The notes under the pieces were generated by a model, which saw only the letters and a program-made list of their open reading frames with translations, did not search any database and was not told the DNA's origin. This document shows, piece after piece, positions 44,683-55,542 of a DNA stretch of 64,000 nt. The DNA is from FEN-1219 sp963817615 (GTDB taxonomy: Bacteria > Pseudomonadota > Gammaproteobacteria > Steroidobacterales > Rariloculaceae): assembly GCA_963817615.1 (NCBI GenBank), contig CAWFPH010000002.1, positions 1,798,001-1,862,000 of the forward strand, read 5' to 3'. Numbering within the stretch: position 1 is the first letter of the stretch; every line of letters begins with the position of its first letter. The position numbers and the translations under genes are program-made.

Positions 44683-47142
44683 TCAGAGCGCCGCGGCCGG
44701 CTCGCCGTCGGCGCCGCGCAGGTGCGGCGCCCATGCCAGCGTCACGAGCTTAACGTCGATGTTGGCCTTCGCGGCGTGCAGCTCGAGCCGTTCGAAGGGA
44801 TCCGTCGCGGCGTCGTTTGCGGTGAGCGCAGTCGCTTCGGTTTGGAACTGCCGGTCGAGGTCGGCGAGCTGACGACGCAGCGCGTCCACGCTTTGCTCCG
44901 CGCGCGCGACGTCGCCCGACTGCTCGGCCGCTCTGCCGACGCTGCGTAGCGCAGTGCCGGCCCGGCCGACGCTCGCGGAGCGCAGGGCGCGCCGGCCGAG
45001 GAATGCGCCGAGGATCGTGGTGCCGATCGTGACCGCGCTCGAGAGCTTCGCCTGAGTCGCCTGCGCGCTTTCGCGCTCGACCGCGCGCTCGGCTCGCGCG
45101 AGGCGGTCGTTCAGGGCTGCGATCTTCGGCGCGTACCTCGCACGCAGCTTCGCGACGGCGGCGTCACGCAGCTCGCGCAAGCTTTGCTGCACGCGCAGAC
45201 GAAAGTCGGCCTCGCTCTCTCCCGCGCGTTGCACGACGTTCGCGCGCGGCGCGTGCAGCAGCGTGAGCGTGCGTACGGTCCTGAGCGTCGACGCGAGGTC
45301 CTGTTCCCACGTGCCGTAGCTCTGCGGCCGGCTCGCGGCCGCCGGCAGCGGCGCGAATTCAGCGGCCGCCTGCGGCACGCGCGCGAGCGCGGCCAAATCG
45401 AGATCGATCTCCCGCGCGGTCGCCCAGTCGACCGGCACGGCGTCGTCCGTCAGCGCCGCGAGCAGCACGACGTTTTGCGTGAGATCGACGCCGGCCTTGG
45501 CGTCGGCGAACCGCACGCTCGCCGCACCGAGCAGCGTCGGCCGGTAGACAACGGGTGCGTCGGCGCGCGGGGCCGGCAGAAAGTGCTGCGGGATCGAGGG
45601 CGGCAGCGTCGGCGGCCTGCGGTCGAGCCCGGCGGTATAGCCGGGGGCAGCCGCTCCCGCGGCGCCCACGCCTGCGGCGATCGACTCGGCGGGCGCCGCC
45701 GACGGTCCCGAGGCGGCCGTTGCGGCGCGGCGCGCGGCGGTCAACGTCTTGATCTGGTCGCGCGTCATCGGGCCGCGCAGGTACGACATGGCCCAACGTG
45801 CCTGCATGAGGAGCGCGTCCTCGTGCATATGCACGTCGTGCAGCAGGAACGTGCGGCTCTCGAGCCCGCCGAGCGTGCGGCCGATCGCGTCACGATCGAA
45901 TGCGGCGCCCGTCGCCGCGGCCGCGCCCGCGAGCCCGTCGAGCACGCGCTCGACGTCGCGCTGGGTCTGCAGCCGGCCAAGGAACCAGGTGCCGATGTTC
46001 GCGAGCCCCTTGTAGTCGAGGTCGACGGGATTCTGCGTCGCAAGCACGACGCCGAGACCGAATGCGCGGCCCTGCTTCAGTAGCGTGAGCAGCGGCTGCT
46101 TCGACGGCGGGTTGGCGACCGGCGGGAAGTAGCCGAAGATCTCGTCCATATATAAGAGCGCACGCAGGCTCGTGGTGCCGGACTGCGTGCGCATCCAGCC
46201 GAGCAGCTCGTTCAAGAGCAGCGTCACGAAGAACATGCGCTCGGCGTCGTTCAAGTGCGCGATCGAGAAGATCGCGACCCGCGGCTTGCCTGCCGGGGTG
46301 TAGTAAAGACGCTTGATGTCGAGCGGCTCGCCCTCGAGCCACGCGCCGAAGCCCGGCGCCGCCAGCACCGCGTTGATCGCCGTCGCGAGGGCGAAGCGCT
46401 CCTTGGCGGGGTAGAACGCCTCGACCGTCATCAGTCCGATGCGCGGCACGCTCGGCGTCTCGATCTCCGCGAGCAGCGCGCCGAGATCGAGGTCGCGCCC
46501 CTTCTGCCAGGCGTGCTGCACGACGTTGCCGAGAAACACCGCCTCGCGGCTCTTCGTCGGGTCCGCGTCGATGCCGGCGAGCGTCAAGAGGCCCGCCACC
46601 GTCGTCGCGATGCGGTCGCGCAGCCAATCGGGGTCGTCGCGAATTTCGGGAGGCGGCGCCGCGAACGAATCCAAGATCGAGACCGGCAGACCCGCGCTGC
46701 TGCCGGGCGTATAGATCGCGAACTCGGCCGCGTCGCGGAGCCGGCGAATGCGCTCGCCGTCCTGGTCGGAGCGGGCGAGGCCGGTCTTCCAGCGCTCGGC
46801 CTGCTGGGCCGCGAACGCCTCGACGCTCAGGCCGCTGCGCTGCGCTTCGGCCGGGTCGACCCATGGCGCGAAGTCGGCGGCGGCGAGCTCCGGGAACGTG
46901 AGCAGCAGATTGCCGAGATCGCCCTTCGGATCGATCAGGATCGCCGGGATGCCGTCGAGCGCGGCCTCCTCGATGAGGTCGAAGCACAGTCCCGTCTTGC
47001 CGCTGCCGGTCATGCCGACGACGAGCGCGTGCGTGGTGAGGTCGCTCGAGTCGTACAGCACGAGGTCGGGCAACGCCGCGCGCGCGGCCGCATCGTAGCG
47101 GCGTCCGAGATAGAAGACGCCGAGCTTCTCGTAGGCTTGCAT
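44683..47142 (-). CDS. HerA/VirB4-like AAA+ ATP-binding protein with coiled-coil C-terminus
   Basis: An 819-residue cytosolic P-loop ATPase. Walker A is VVGMTGSGKTGLC near residue 45, IPAILIDPKGDLGNLLLTF follows, and Walker B is LLYMDEIFGYFPP with LATQNPVDLDYKGL sensor-like segment, as in HerA/FtsK-type motors. A Ala/Pro-rich linker (about 500-560) separates a C-terminal region with coiled coil (LNDRLARAERAVERESAQATQ), a conserved hydrophobic ILGAFLGRRAL and a final LVTLAWAPHLRG. The C-terminal region recurs in this protein family but has no known role. The ATG at 47142 was chosen because upstream residues lack family character. Confidence 0.83.
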   Translation of the reverse strand: MQAYEKLGVFYLGRRYDAAARAALPDLVLYDSSDLTTHALVVGMTGSGKTGLCFDLIEEAALDGIPAILIDPKGDLGNLLLTFPELAAADFAPWVDPAEAQRSGLSVEAFAAQQAERWKTGLARSDQDGERIRRLRDAAEFAIYTPGSSAGLPVSILDSFAAPPPEIRDDPDWLRDRIATTVAGLLTLAGIDADPTKSREAVFLGNVVQHAWQKGRDLDLGALLAEIETPSVPRIGLMTVEAFYPAKERFALATAINAVLAAPGFGAWLEGEPLDIKRLYYTPAGKPRVAIFSIAHLNDAERMFFVTLLLNELLGWMRTQSGTTSLRALLYMDEIFGYFPPVANPPSKQPLLTLLKQGRAFGLGVVLATQNPVDLDYKGLANIGTWFLGRLQTQRDVERVLDGLAGAAAATGAAFDRDAIGRTLGGLESRTFLLHDVHMHEDALLMQARWAMSYLRGPMTRDQIKTLTAARRAATAASGPSAAPAESIAAGVGAAGAAAPGYTAGLDRRPPTLPPSIPQHFLPAPRADAPVVYRPTLLGAASVRFADAKAGVDLTQNVVLLAALTDDAVPVDWATAREIDLDLAALARVPQAAAEFAPLPAAASRPQSYGTWEQDLASTLRTVRTLTLLHAPRANVVQRAGESEADFRLRVQQSLRELRDAAVAKLRARYAPKIAALNDRLARAERAVERESAQATQAKLSSAVTIGTTILGAFLGRRALRSASVGRAGTALRSVGRAAEQSGDVARAEQSVDALRRQLADLDRQFQTEATALTANDAATDPFERLELHAAKANIDVKLVTLAWAPHLRGADGEPAAAL

Positions 47143-47245
47143 GGTTCTCGCGGCCGTTCGGTTCGGGAAGCCGCGGCCGTTGTCGAGTATCCGGAGCCGC
47201 GTGCGCCGAGGCAAGCACGCCGAGCCGGGACGCTTTCGAGAACCG

Positions 47246-47262
47246 GTTGCAAATACTGCAAC
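47246..47262. promoter_or_regulatory. 17-bp dyad upstream of the act-cox operon
   Basis: GTTGCA-AATAC-TGCAAC is a perfect inverted repeat in the 254-base divergent spacer between the HerA-like ATPase and actA, followed by TTTT. As no gene runs into it from the left, an operator is more likely than a terminator. Confidence 0.45.
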
Positions 47263-47396
47263 TTTTCCGAGTCCCGCGCGCGCAGCGAGAAGCGCTCGAA
47301 CCGCCGCCAACGGCGCTGCCGAAGCGGTTCTTCGCGCGCTTCGGCATGAGTCGTGCATGCGTGTCAGCGTTAGGTCCGCTGTCCGGAGCCCGATGC

Positions 47397-48047
47397 GTGG
47401 CACAGACTTTTTCGCGGTGGATGAATCCGGTCGGGCGACTGGTATTCGTGGCGGTGCTGCTCAGCCCGTTCGTCGGCGTCGCGGCCGCGATCGGGGTAGT
47501 GCGCTCGGATTTCTACTCGGGCGCGAACGCCACGGTTGATCAGCCCATTCCGTTCAGCCACGAGCATCACGTCGGCGACGTGGGCCTCGACTGCCGCTAC
47601 TGCCATTACTCGGTCGAGCGCGCGGCGTTCGCCGGCATTCCGGACACGGCCACCTGCATGACCTGCCACTCCCAGATCTGGACCGACGCCCAGATGCTCG
47701 AGCCCGTGCGCGCGAGCCTTGCAACCGGCACGCCGCTGCGCTGGACGCGCGTGCACGACCTGCCCGACTACGTCTACTTCTCGCACCGCATCCACATCGC
47801 GAAGGGCGTCGCCTGCGAGGAATGCCACGGCCGAGTCGACCGCATGCCGCTGATGCGGCCGATCCGCGCGTGGGAGATGCGCGATTGCCTCGAATGCCAC
47901 CGCAACCCGGGACCGCGGCTGCGCCCCGCGAGCGCGGTGTTCACGATGGGCTATACGCGCGACGGCGCGCCGACGTCCGCGGACCTCGTGGCGCGCTATC
48001 ACATCTCGACCGAGCAGCTCACCGATTGCTCGATCTGTCATCGTTAG
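47397..48047 (+). CDS. actA: Alternative complex III subunit A, pentahaem cytochrome c (ActA)
   Basis: A 216-residue membrane-anchored cytochrome with five haem sites: CRYCH, CMTCH, CEECH, CLECH and CSICH. VPFSHEHHVGDVGLDCRYCHYS-type spacing and IPFSHEHHVG are ActA hallmarks. One N-terminal membrane helix (VGRLVFVAVLLSPFVGVAAAI). The GTG at 47397 gives MAQTFSRWMNPVGRL, which matches the usual ActA N-terminus; an ATG at 47346 would add 17 residues. It passes electrons out of the quinol:electron acceptor oxidoreductase complex. Confidence 0.92.
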   Translation: MAQTFSRWMNPVGRLVFVAVLLSPFVGVAAAIGVVRSDFYSGANATVDQPIPFSHEHHVGDVGLDCRYCHYSVERAAFAGIPDTATCMTCHSQIWTDAQMLEPVRASLATGTPLRWTRVHDLPDYVYFSHRIHIAKGVACEECHGRVDRMPLMRPIRAWEMRDCLECHRNPGPRLRPASAVFTMGYTRDGAPTSADLVARYHISTEQLTDCSICHR

Positions 48048-48063
48048 GAATCGCACGGGTGCA

Positions 48064-50927
48064 GTGAACGAATTCCGCAAGCCCCGATCCGAGCGAGCCG
48101 ACGCCGGTGCCGTGCCGGTGCCGTCGCCTGCGCCGGCCGTCTCGCGGCGCGCGGCGCTGAAGCTCCTGGCGGCCGGCGCGGCGGCCGCAGGGGCCGGCTG
48201 CGATCGCGTGCGCGAGGAGCTCGTGCCGTACGTGCGCGTGCCGGAGTACGAGCTGCCCGGTGTGGCGCTCGCGTACGCCACGACGCTGCGCTCGGTGCGC
48301 GGCGACGCGCACGGCGTGATCGCGACCACGTACACCGGACGCCCGACCAAGCTCGACGGCAATCCGCGTCATCCCGCGAGTCTCGGGGCGACCGACATCT
48401 ACACGCAGGCCGCGCTCGTCGATCTGTACGATCCGCAGCGTTCGCAGGCCCCGCGTCACGGCGCCGCGCTCGAGAGCGCGGGCGCGTTTGCGGCGGCGCT
48501 CGAGCGCGGCATCGCGCCGTTACGCGACCGGCGCGGCGAAGGGCTTTCGCTCGTGACGCCCGCGATCTACTCGCCCGCGCTGGCGCGTTCGCTCGACAAG
48601 CTGTTCTCGAACCTGCCGAACGCGCGCTGGTACCGCTACGACCCGGTCTCGCGCGGCGCGCAACGCGGCGCTGCCATGGCGGCGTTTGGCCGGCCGCTCG
48701 ACGCGGTATATCGCCTCGAACGCGCGCGCCGCGTGCTCACGCTCGATGCGGATCTGTTGAACGGCGTGCCGGGCCATCTCGCCTACGCTCGACGCTTCGC
48801 GGACGAGCGTGCCGACCCGCGTGCCGACATGCCGCGGCTGTACTCGGTCGAAGCGCAGCCGAGCGTGACGGGCATGCGCGCGGATCACCGCCTTGCGCTC
48901 GCCGCGAGCCGCGTCACGGCGTTCGCGTTCGCGCTCGCCGCGCGGCTCGGCGTCGGCGACGCGCCCCGCTTCGAAGGCAGCGACGCGGAGCGCGCGTGGC
49001 TCGAGGCCGCGGCACGCGACCTCGACGCGCACCGCGGCGCGAGCGTCGTGGTGCCCGGTCCGTATCTGCCGCAGAGCGTGCACGCGCTCTGCCATTGGTT
49101 GAACGCCGCGCTCGGGGCGGCCGACGGCCCGCTCTATTACATCCCGGCGATCGAGGCGGAGCCGACCGCGCCGGCCGGCGATCTCGAGGCGCTGTGCAGG
49201 GAGATCGAGGGCGCGCGCGTCGAGACGCTCGTGATCGTCGAGCGCAACCCCGTCTACGACGCGTCTTGTGCGGCCGAGCTTGCCGAGCGGCTGGCGCGCG
49301 TGCCGCTTGCGGTGCACGCGGGCCTTCACCACGACGAGACGGCAGACCGCTGCACGTGGCACGTGCCGCTGCACCACGAGCTCGAAACCTGGGGCGACGC
49401 GCGCGCCTACGACGGCAGCGTGAGCTTCGCGCAGCCGCTCGTGCCGCCGCTCGTCGAAGGGCTTGCGACGCTGGATCTTCTCGCCGCGCTCGCAGGCGGC
49501 GAGCGCGCGCCACCACAGCAAGCGCTCAAGACCGCGTGGCGCAACGCGGCGGAGTCCGACGCGCAGTTCGCCGAGCGCTGGCGCGAGGCGCTCAGGCACG
49601 GTGTGCTCGACGGCACCGCGGCCGCCGCGGTGGCGGCCGCCCCGCGCGGCCGCCCGCCCGAGCCGCCCGCCGCGCCCGTCGGCGGGCTCGAGCTGCAGCT
49701 GCGCCCCGACACGAAGCTCTGGGACGGCCGCTTTGCGCGCAACGACTGGCTGCAGGAGCTGCCCGACATGCTCACGACGCGCGTCTGGGGCAACGCGGTC
49801 GAGCTCGCGGCCGGCACCGCCGCGACGATCGGCGCGCAAACCGGCGACCTCGTCGAGGTCGCGTTGCCGTCGGGCGCGGCGCTGCGCGCCGCCGCTTACG
49901 TCGCGCCGGGCCACCCGGCCGGCGCGCTCACGTTGACGCTCGGCTACGGCCGTGCCGACTCCCCGAAGGAGACCGCGTCGAGCGCGAACGCGTTTCGCGT
50001 GCGCGCCGAGCCGGAGCAATGGAGCATCGCGGGCGTCACGCTGCGCCGCGCGTCCGGCGCCGGGGAGCTGATCTTGCGTCAGCCGCACGCCACGATGGCC
50101 GATCGCGAGCCCGTGCGCCGCGGCAATCTCGCCGACTATCTCGCCAAGCCGGACTTTCTCGCGAACGAGCGGCCCGACGTGTCGCTGTATCCCGAGTGGC
50201 CGCAGGTGGCGCAGTACCGCTGGGCAATGTCGATCGATCTCGATCGCTGCATCGGTTGCGGCGCTTGCACGATCGCATGCCAGGCCGAGAACAACATTCC
50301 GGTGGTCGGCAAGGAGCAGGCCGCGATCGGCCGGATCATGCATTGGATTCGCGTCGATCGTTATCACGATGCCGAGACGCCCGAGGCGCGGCCCGTCGTG
50401 CAGCCGGTGCCGTGCATGCACTGCGAGGACGCGCCGTGCGAGTACGTGTGCCCGGTCGGCGCGACCCAGCACGACTCCGAAGGCCTGAACGTGATGATCT
50501 ACAACCGCTGCATCGGCACGCGCGACTGCTCGCAGAACTGTCCCTACAAGGTTCGCCGCTTCAACTATCTCGATTACAACTACGGCAGCGGCGAGGACTG
50601 GGCACCGCTGAAGAATCCGAACGTCACGGTGCGCAGCCGCGGCGTGATGGAGAAGTGCACCTACTGCGTGCAGCGGATCAGCGCCGCGCGCCAAACGGCT
50701 CAGATCGAGAACCGGCGCATCCGCGACGGCGAGCTCGTGACCGCGTGCCAGGCCGTGTGCCCGACCGAGGCGATCGTGTTCGGCGATCTCGAGACCCCCG
50801 ACAGCGCGGTCAACGCGCGCCGCGCCGAGCCGCGCCACTACACGCTGCTCGCGGAGGTCAACACGCGCCCGCGCACGACCTATCTCGCACGCGTCGACAA
50901 CCCGAATCCGGACCTCGAGCGCGACGC

Positions 50928-50931
<4 letters not shown>
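48064..50931 (+). CDS. actB: Alternative complex III subunit B, fused molybdopterin-like and Fe-S protein (ActB)
   Basis: A 955-residue Tat-exported protein (SRRAALKLLAAGAAAAGAGC). The N-terminal ~650 residues resemble a molybdopterin oxidoreductase, though ActB1 proteins are known to lack the cofactor. The C-terminal part is an NrfC-like ferredoxin with four Cys clusters: CIGCGACTIAC, CMHCEDAPCEYVCP, CIGTRDCSQNCP and CTYCVQRIS. These should hold three 4Fe-4S and one 3Fe-4S centre. GTG start, 16 bases after actA. It relays electrons between the quinol site and the haems. Confidence 0.93.
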
Positions 50932-52282
<1,351 letters not shown>

Positions 52283-52286
<4 letters not shown>

Positions 52287-52813
52287 AGGCGCCGCGCCGC
52301 TTCCTGCTCGCCGAGTTCGCGCACGCCACGCGGCTCGTCGAGGCCGCGCGCGCGCTCGGCCGCGACGGCGTGCCGATCGCCGACGCGTTCACGCCGTTCC
52401 CGCTGGACGAGCTCGACGAGCTCGTCGTGCACCGCTCGTCGCGCGTGCCGTGGATTACCGGCATCTGCGGGCTTGCGGGCGCGGCGACCGGTTACGCGCT
52501 GCAGTGGTGGACGGCCGTGATCGACTACCCGATCAACGTCGGCGGCCGGCCAACCAACAGCTGGCCCGCCTTCATCCCGGTCACGTTCGAGCTCGGCATC
52601 CTGTTCGGCGCGTTCGGCGCGTTCTTGGGCATGCTCGCTCTGAACGGCCTGCCGCGCCTGCACCATCCGCTGTTCGATCACGAGCGCTTCTCGCTCGCGT
52701 CGCGCACGCGCTTCTTCCTCTATTTGCCGCTCGACGGCGACGACCGGCAGCGCGCGCTCGAGGAGCGGCTGCGCTCGCTCGGCGCCGAGCATACGGAGGT
52801 GGTGGTCGAATGA
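52283..52813 (+). CDS. actD: Alternative complex III subunit D (DUF3341 membrane protein)
   Basis: A 176-residue protein with two membrane helices (ITGICGLAGAATGYALQWW and FELGILFGAFGAFLGMLAL) joined by INVGGRPTNSWPAFIPVTFE, the most conserved part of DUF3341. It is a small structural subunit of complex III. GTG start overlapping actC, ATGA overlap with actE. Confidence 0.92.
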
Positions 52814-53334
52814 GCCGCGGCTGCGCGCTCGTCGTGCTGACCGTCGCGCTGGCCGCGTGCGGCCGCCAGCGCATGGACGTGCAGCCGAAGTACTCGCCGG
52901 ACGAGGCCAGCGCGCGTTTTCCGCATGCGCAATCCGCGCTGCCGCGCGTCGCGGGCACGGTGCCGGTCGACGCCGGCGACGACGCGCCGCCCCGCCGCAC
53001 GCTCGCGCTGCTCGAGCGCGGCCGCGAGCGCTATGGGATCTACTGCGAGCCGTGCCACGGCGAGTACGGTGACGGCGACGGCCGCGTCGTCGCGAAGTAC
53101 GGGTTTCCGCCGCCGCCGCCGCTCGACGACGGACGGCTGCTCGGCACGTCCGACGCACACCTGCTCGACGTGCTCACGCACGGCTACGGCGCGATGTATC
53201 CGTACGCCACCGTGCTGCCGCCGCGCGACCGCTGGGCTGTGATCGGCTACGTGCGAGCGCTGCAGGTCGCACGCCATGCCGACGTCGCGCGGTTCCCGGA
53301 GCTGCGTTCCGAGGTCACGGAGCGTGCACCGTGA
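52810..53334 (+). CDS. actE: Alternative complex III subunit E, monohaem cytochrome c lipoprotein
   Basis: A 174-residue protein with a lipobox-type leader (LTVALAACGR), so likely a lipid-anchored periplasmic cytochrome. One haem site CEPCHGEYGDGDGRV, followed by a candidate axial Met in GYGAMYPYATVLPPRDRW. It likely hands electrons to the caa3 oxidase encoded downstream. Overlaps both neighbours by 4 bp. Confidence 0.92.
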   Translation: MSRGCALVVLTVALAACGRQRMDVQPKYSPDEASARFPHAQSALPRVAGTVPVDAGDDAPPRRTLALLERGRERYGIYCEPCHGEYGDGDGRVVAKYGFPPPPPLDDGRLLGTSDAHLLDVLTHGYGAMYPYATVLPPRDRWAVIGYVRALQVARHADVARFPELRSEVTERAP

Positions 53335-54308
53335 CCGCGCTCGCCGACGCCTGGCTCGTCGCCGCGATGTTCTGGCTCAACCTCGCGCTCGGCGGCTTGG
53401 CCGTGGCGCTGATGCATCCGGTCACGGGCGGGCGCTGGGGAGCATGGGCGCGGCCGCCCGCCGCGCTTCTGATGCGCGCGCTGCCGCCGCTCGCGGTCGC
53501 GATGCTGCCGCTCCTGCTCGTGTACGGACGGCTGCTGCCCGAACGCGGCGCCGATCTCGGCGACACCCAGCGTTTGTACTTCGCGGCGCCGTGGTTCGCG
53601 GCCCGGCTCGCGGTCTACTTCGCGGTGTGGATCGGGCTCGCGGTCGCGCTGCGGCGCGAGCGCGGCGCGCACCGCAGCGGCTGGGCGGCCGCCGGGGCGG
53701 TGCTGTACACGCTGACCGCGAGCCTATTCTGCGTCGACTGGCTCGCTTCGAGCCGGCCGGACGCGACCGGCACGATCGTCGGCTTCGTGCTGATCGGCGG
53801 CCAGCTCGCGGGCGCGTTCGCGTTTGCGCTCCTGGTGACCGCGCTGCGCAAGCAGACACCGGATGCCGCGACCGACCGCCGCCAGGATCTCGCGAACTTG
53901 TTGCTCGCCGCGGTGATCTTCTACGGCTACACGCTCGTGATGCAGCTGCTGATCGTGTGGTCCGCGGATCTGCCGAGCGAGATCGAGTGGTACCTTGCGC
54001 GCGGCAATCCCGTCGGCATGACTGCGCTCGCCGGGCTCGTGGCATGCCACGTGGCCGCGATCGTGCTGCTCGCCTCGCGGCGCTTGAAGCGCGAGCGGCG
54101 GGCGCTGCTGACCGTCGGCGCGCTCGTGCTCGCGGGTCATCTGTTCGACACCTATTGGTGGCTCGGGCCGCTGCTGCATTGGTCCGTGGCGCGCGTGCTC
54201 GACCTCGCGTTCATCGCGGTGCTCGGCGTCGTGCTATGGGTGGCGGCCGCCCCGCGCAGCGCCTCGCGGGCCGCGGCACGCGGCACGGCCGCGGAGGCGC
54301 GCTCGTGA
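53331..54308 (+). CDS. actF: Alternative complex III subunit F-like membrane protein
   Basis: A 325-residue polytopic protein with about nine to ten helices, related to ActC but shorter and more divergent. AAMFWLNLALGGLAVALMHPVTGG at the start, SLFCVDWLASSRP and HLFDTYWWLGPLLHW near the end fit the ActF position and pattern. It may provide a structural or second quinone-binding half of complex III. GTG start in a GTGA overlap. Confidence 0.85.
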   Translation: MTALADAWLVAAMFWLNLALGGLAVALMHPVTGGRWGAWARPPAALLMRALPPLAVAMLPLLLVYGRLLPERGADLGDTQRLYFAAPWFAARLAVYFAVWIGLAVALRRERGAHRSGWAAAGAVLYTLTASLFCVDWLASSRPDATGTIVGFVLIGGQLAGAFAFALLVTALRKQTPDAATDRRQDLANLLLAAVIFYGYTLVMQLLIVWSADLPSEIEWYLARGNPVGMTALAGLVACHVAAIVLLASRRLKRERRALLTVGALVLAGHLFDTYWWLGPLLHWSVARVLDLAFIAVLGVVLWVAAAPRSASRAAARGTAAEARS

Positions 54309-54652
54309 AGCGCGCGACGGCCGATGCCGAGCCCACGTGGCGGCACGAGTCGACCCGGCGCCCGCTCGGGCGCATCGCGATCGCGTTCGCCGTGGTCGGC
54401 ACGATCTTGGGCCTTGCCCACGCCGGCTTGAGGATCTGGGTTCACGAGCACGCGGGCGGTCCGCCGCCGGCCGAGATTGCGCCGCCGCCCGTGCTGCCGG
54501 CGCTCCCCGCGCACCCGGAGGGCGCGCCCGACTATCGGTGGGTCGACCGCGGCAAAGGCATCGCGGAGGTGCCGATCGAGCGCGCGATGCGGCTGCTGGC
54601 CGTGGACGGCGGCGCCGACGACGGCCGTGGTGCCCAGGAGGGCGCGCCGTGA
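54305..54652 (+). CDS. Small single-helix membrane protein between complex III and oxidase genes
   Basis: A 115-residue protein with one membrane helix (IAIAFAVVGTILGLAHAGL), a Pro-rich stretch and the segment YRWVDRGKGIAEVPIERAM near the C-terminus, which would be periplasmic. Small proteins with a similar WVDR..GI..IPIERAM element occur beside haem-copper oxidase genes, so an assembly or complex-linking role is plausible but unproven. GTGA overlaps on both sides. Confidence 0.75.
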   Translation: MKRATADAEPTWRHESTRRPLGRIAIAFAVVGTILGLAHAGLRIWVHEHAGGPPPAEIAPPPVLPALPAHPEGAPDYRWVDRGKGIAEVPIERAMRLLAVDGGADDGRGAQEGAP

Positions 54653-55542
54653 GCGGCGCGGCGCCGCGTCGATCGGCGGTCGCGCGAGCGTGGGCTCGCG
54701 CGCCGGCGGCCGGCGCATTCGCAGCGCTCGTCGCGATGGCCGCAGCCGCCGTCCTGCCGACGGTCGTGCACGCCGGGCCTCCGTCCGGGCCTACGGACGC
54801 GTCGCTCGCGCCGGGCGCCGCGGTCGGTTTCGAGCCGCCGCTCGGCGCGCGTCTTGCGACCGACGCGCAGGTCGAGACCGAGAGCGGCGAGCCGGTCAGG
54901 CTCGGCTCCCTGCTCGGCAGTCCATCGCTCGTCGTGCCCGTCTACTATCGTTGCCCGAACCTCTGCGACCTCACGCTCGACGGCGTCGCGGAGCTCGTCG
55001 CAGCCGCACCCGCCGCCGCGCGGCCGGCTGCGGTCGTGATTCTGAGCTTCGCGGCCGACGAGACCTCCGCCGACGCGCGCGCGATGCGTGCGATGCTCGC
55101 GAAGCGCCATCCCGAGGTCGCGGCCGACGCGCATTGGCACTTCCTCACGGCCGCGCCGCCCGAGATCGCGCGCGCGACGGCGAGCTTGGGTTTCCGCTTC
55201 CGGCGCGACCCGAAGTCCGGCCTGTACTCGCACGTCGCGGGCCTCGTCGTGGCCGCCGCGGATGGGAAGCTGCTCGGCTTCCTGCCCGGCGTGCGCTTCG
55301 ATGCGGCGAAGCTCGAGGCGATCGTCGCGGGCAAACCGGTCGCCGCACGCGGCGGCGGAAGCGGCGCCGGCTCGTCGCTGCCGCAGGTGCTGCTGTGGTG
55401 CTTCAACTACGACCCGCAGACCGGCCGCTACACGCTCGCGATTCTGAGCGTGCTGAAGCTGCTCGGCGTGCTCTGCATGGTTGCGATTCTCGCCGGCATG
55501 CTCGTGATGAGCCGCAAGCGTACGCGCCGCCATGGACGCTGA
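54649..55542 (+). CDS. SCO1/SenC copper chaperone family protein
   Basis: A 297-residue exported thioredoxin-fold protein. The copper-binding Cys pair is in YYRCPNLCDLTLDG and the third ligand His in GLYSHVAGLVV. A C-terminal membrane helix (LLGVLCMVAILAGMLVM) is present beyond the usual SCO domain. It likely delivers copper to the CuA site of the subunit II encoded next, whose start lies 11 bases inside this gene. Confidence 0.9.
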   Translation: MSGAAPRRSAVARAWARAPAAGAFAALVAMAAAAVLPTVVHAGPPSGPTDASLAPGAAVGFEPPLGARLATDAQVETESGEPVRLGSLLGSPSLVVPVYYRCPNLCDLTLDGVAELVAAAPAAARPAAVVILSFAADETSADARAMRAMLAKRHPEVAADAHWHFLTAAPPEIARATASLGFRFRRDPKSGLYSHVAGLVVAAADGKLLGFLPGVRFDAAKLEAIVAGKPVAARGGGSGAGSSLPQVLLWCFNYDPQTGRYTLAILSVLKLLGVLCMVAILAGMLVMSRKRTRRHGR

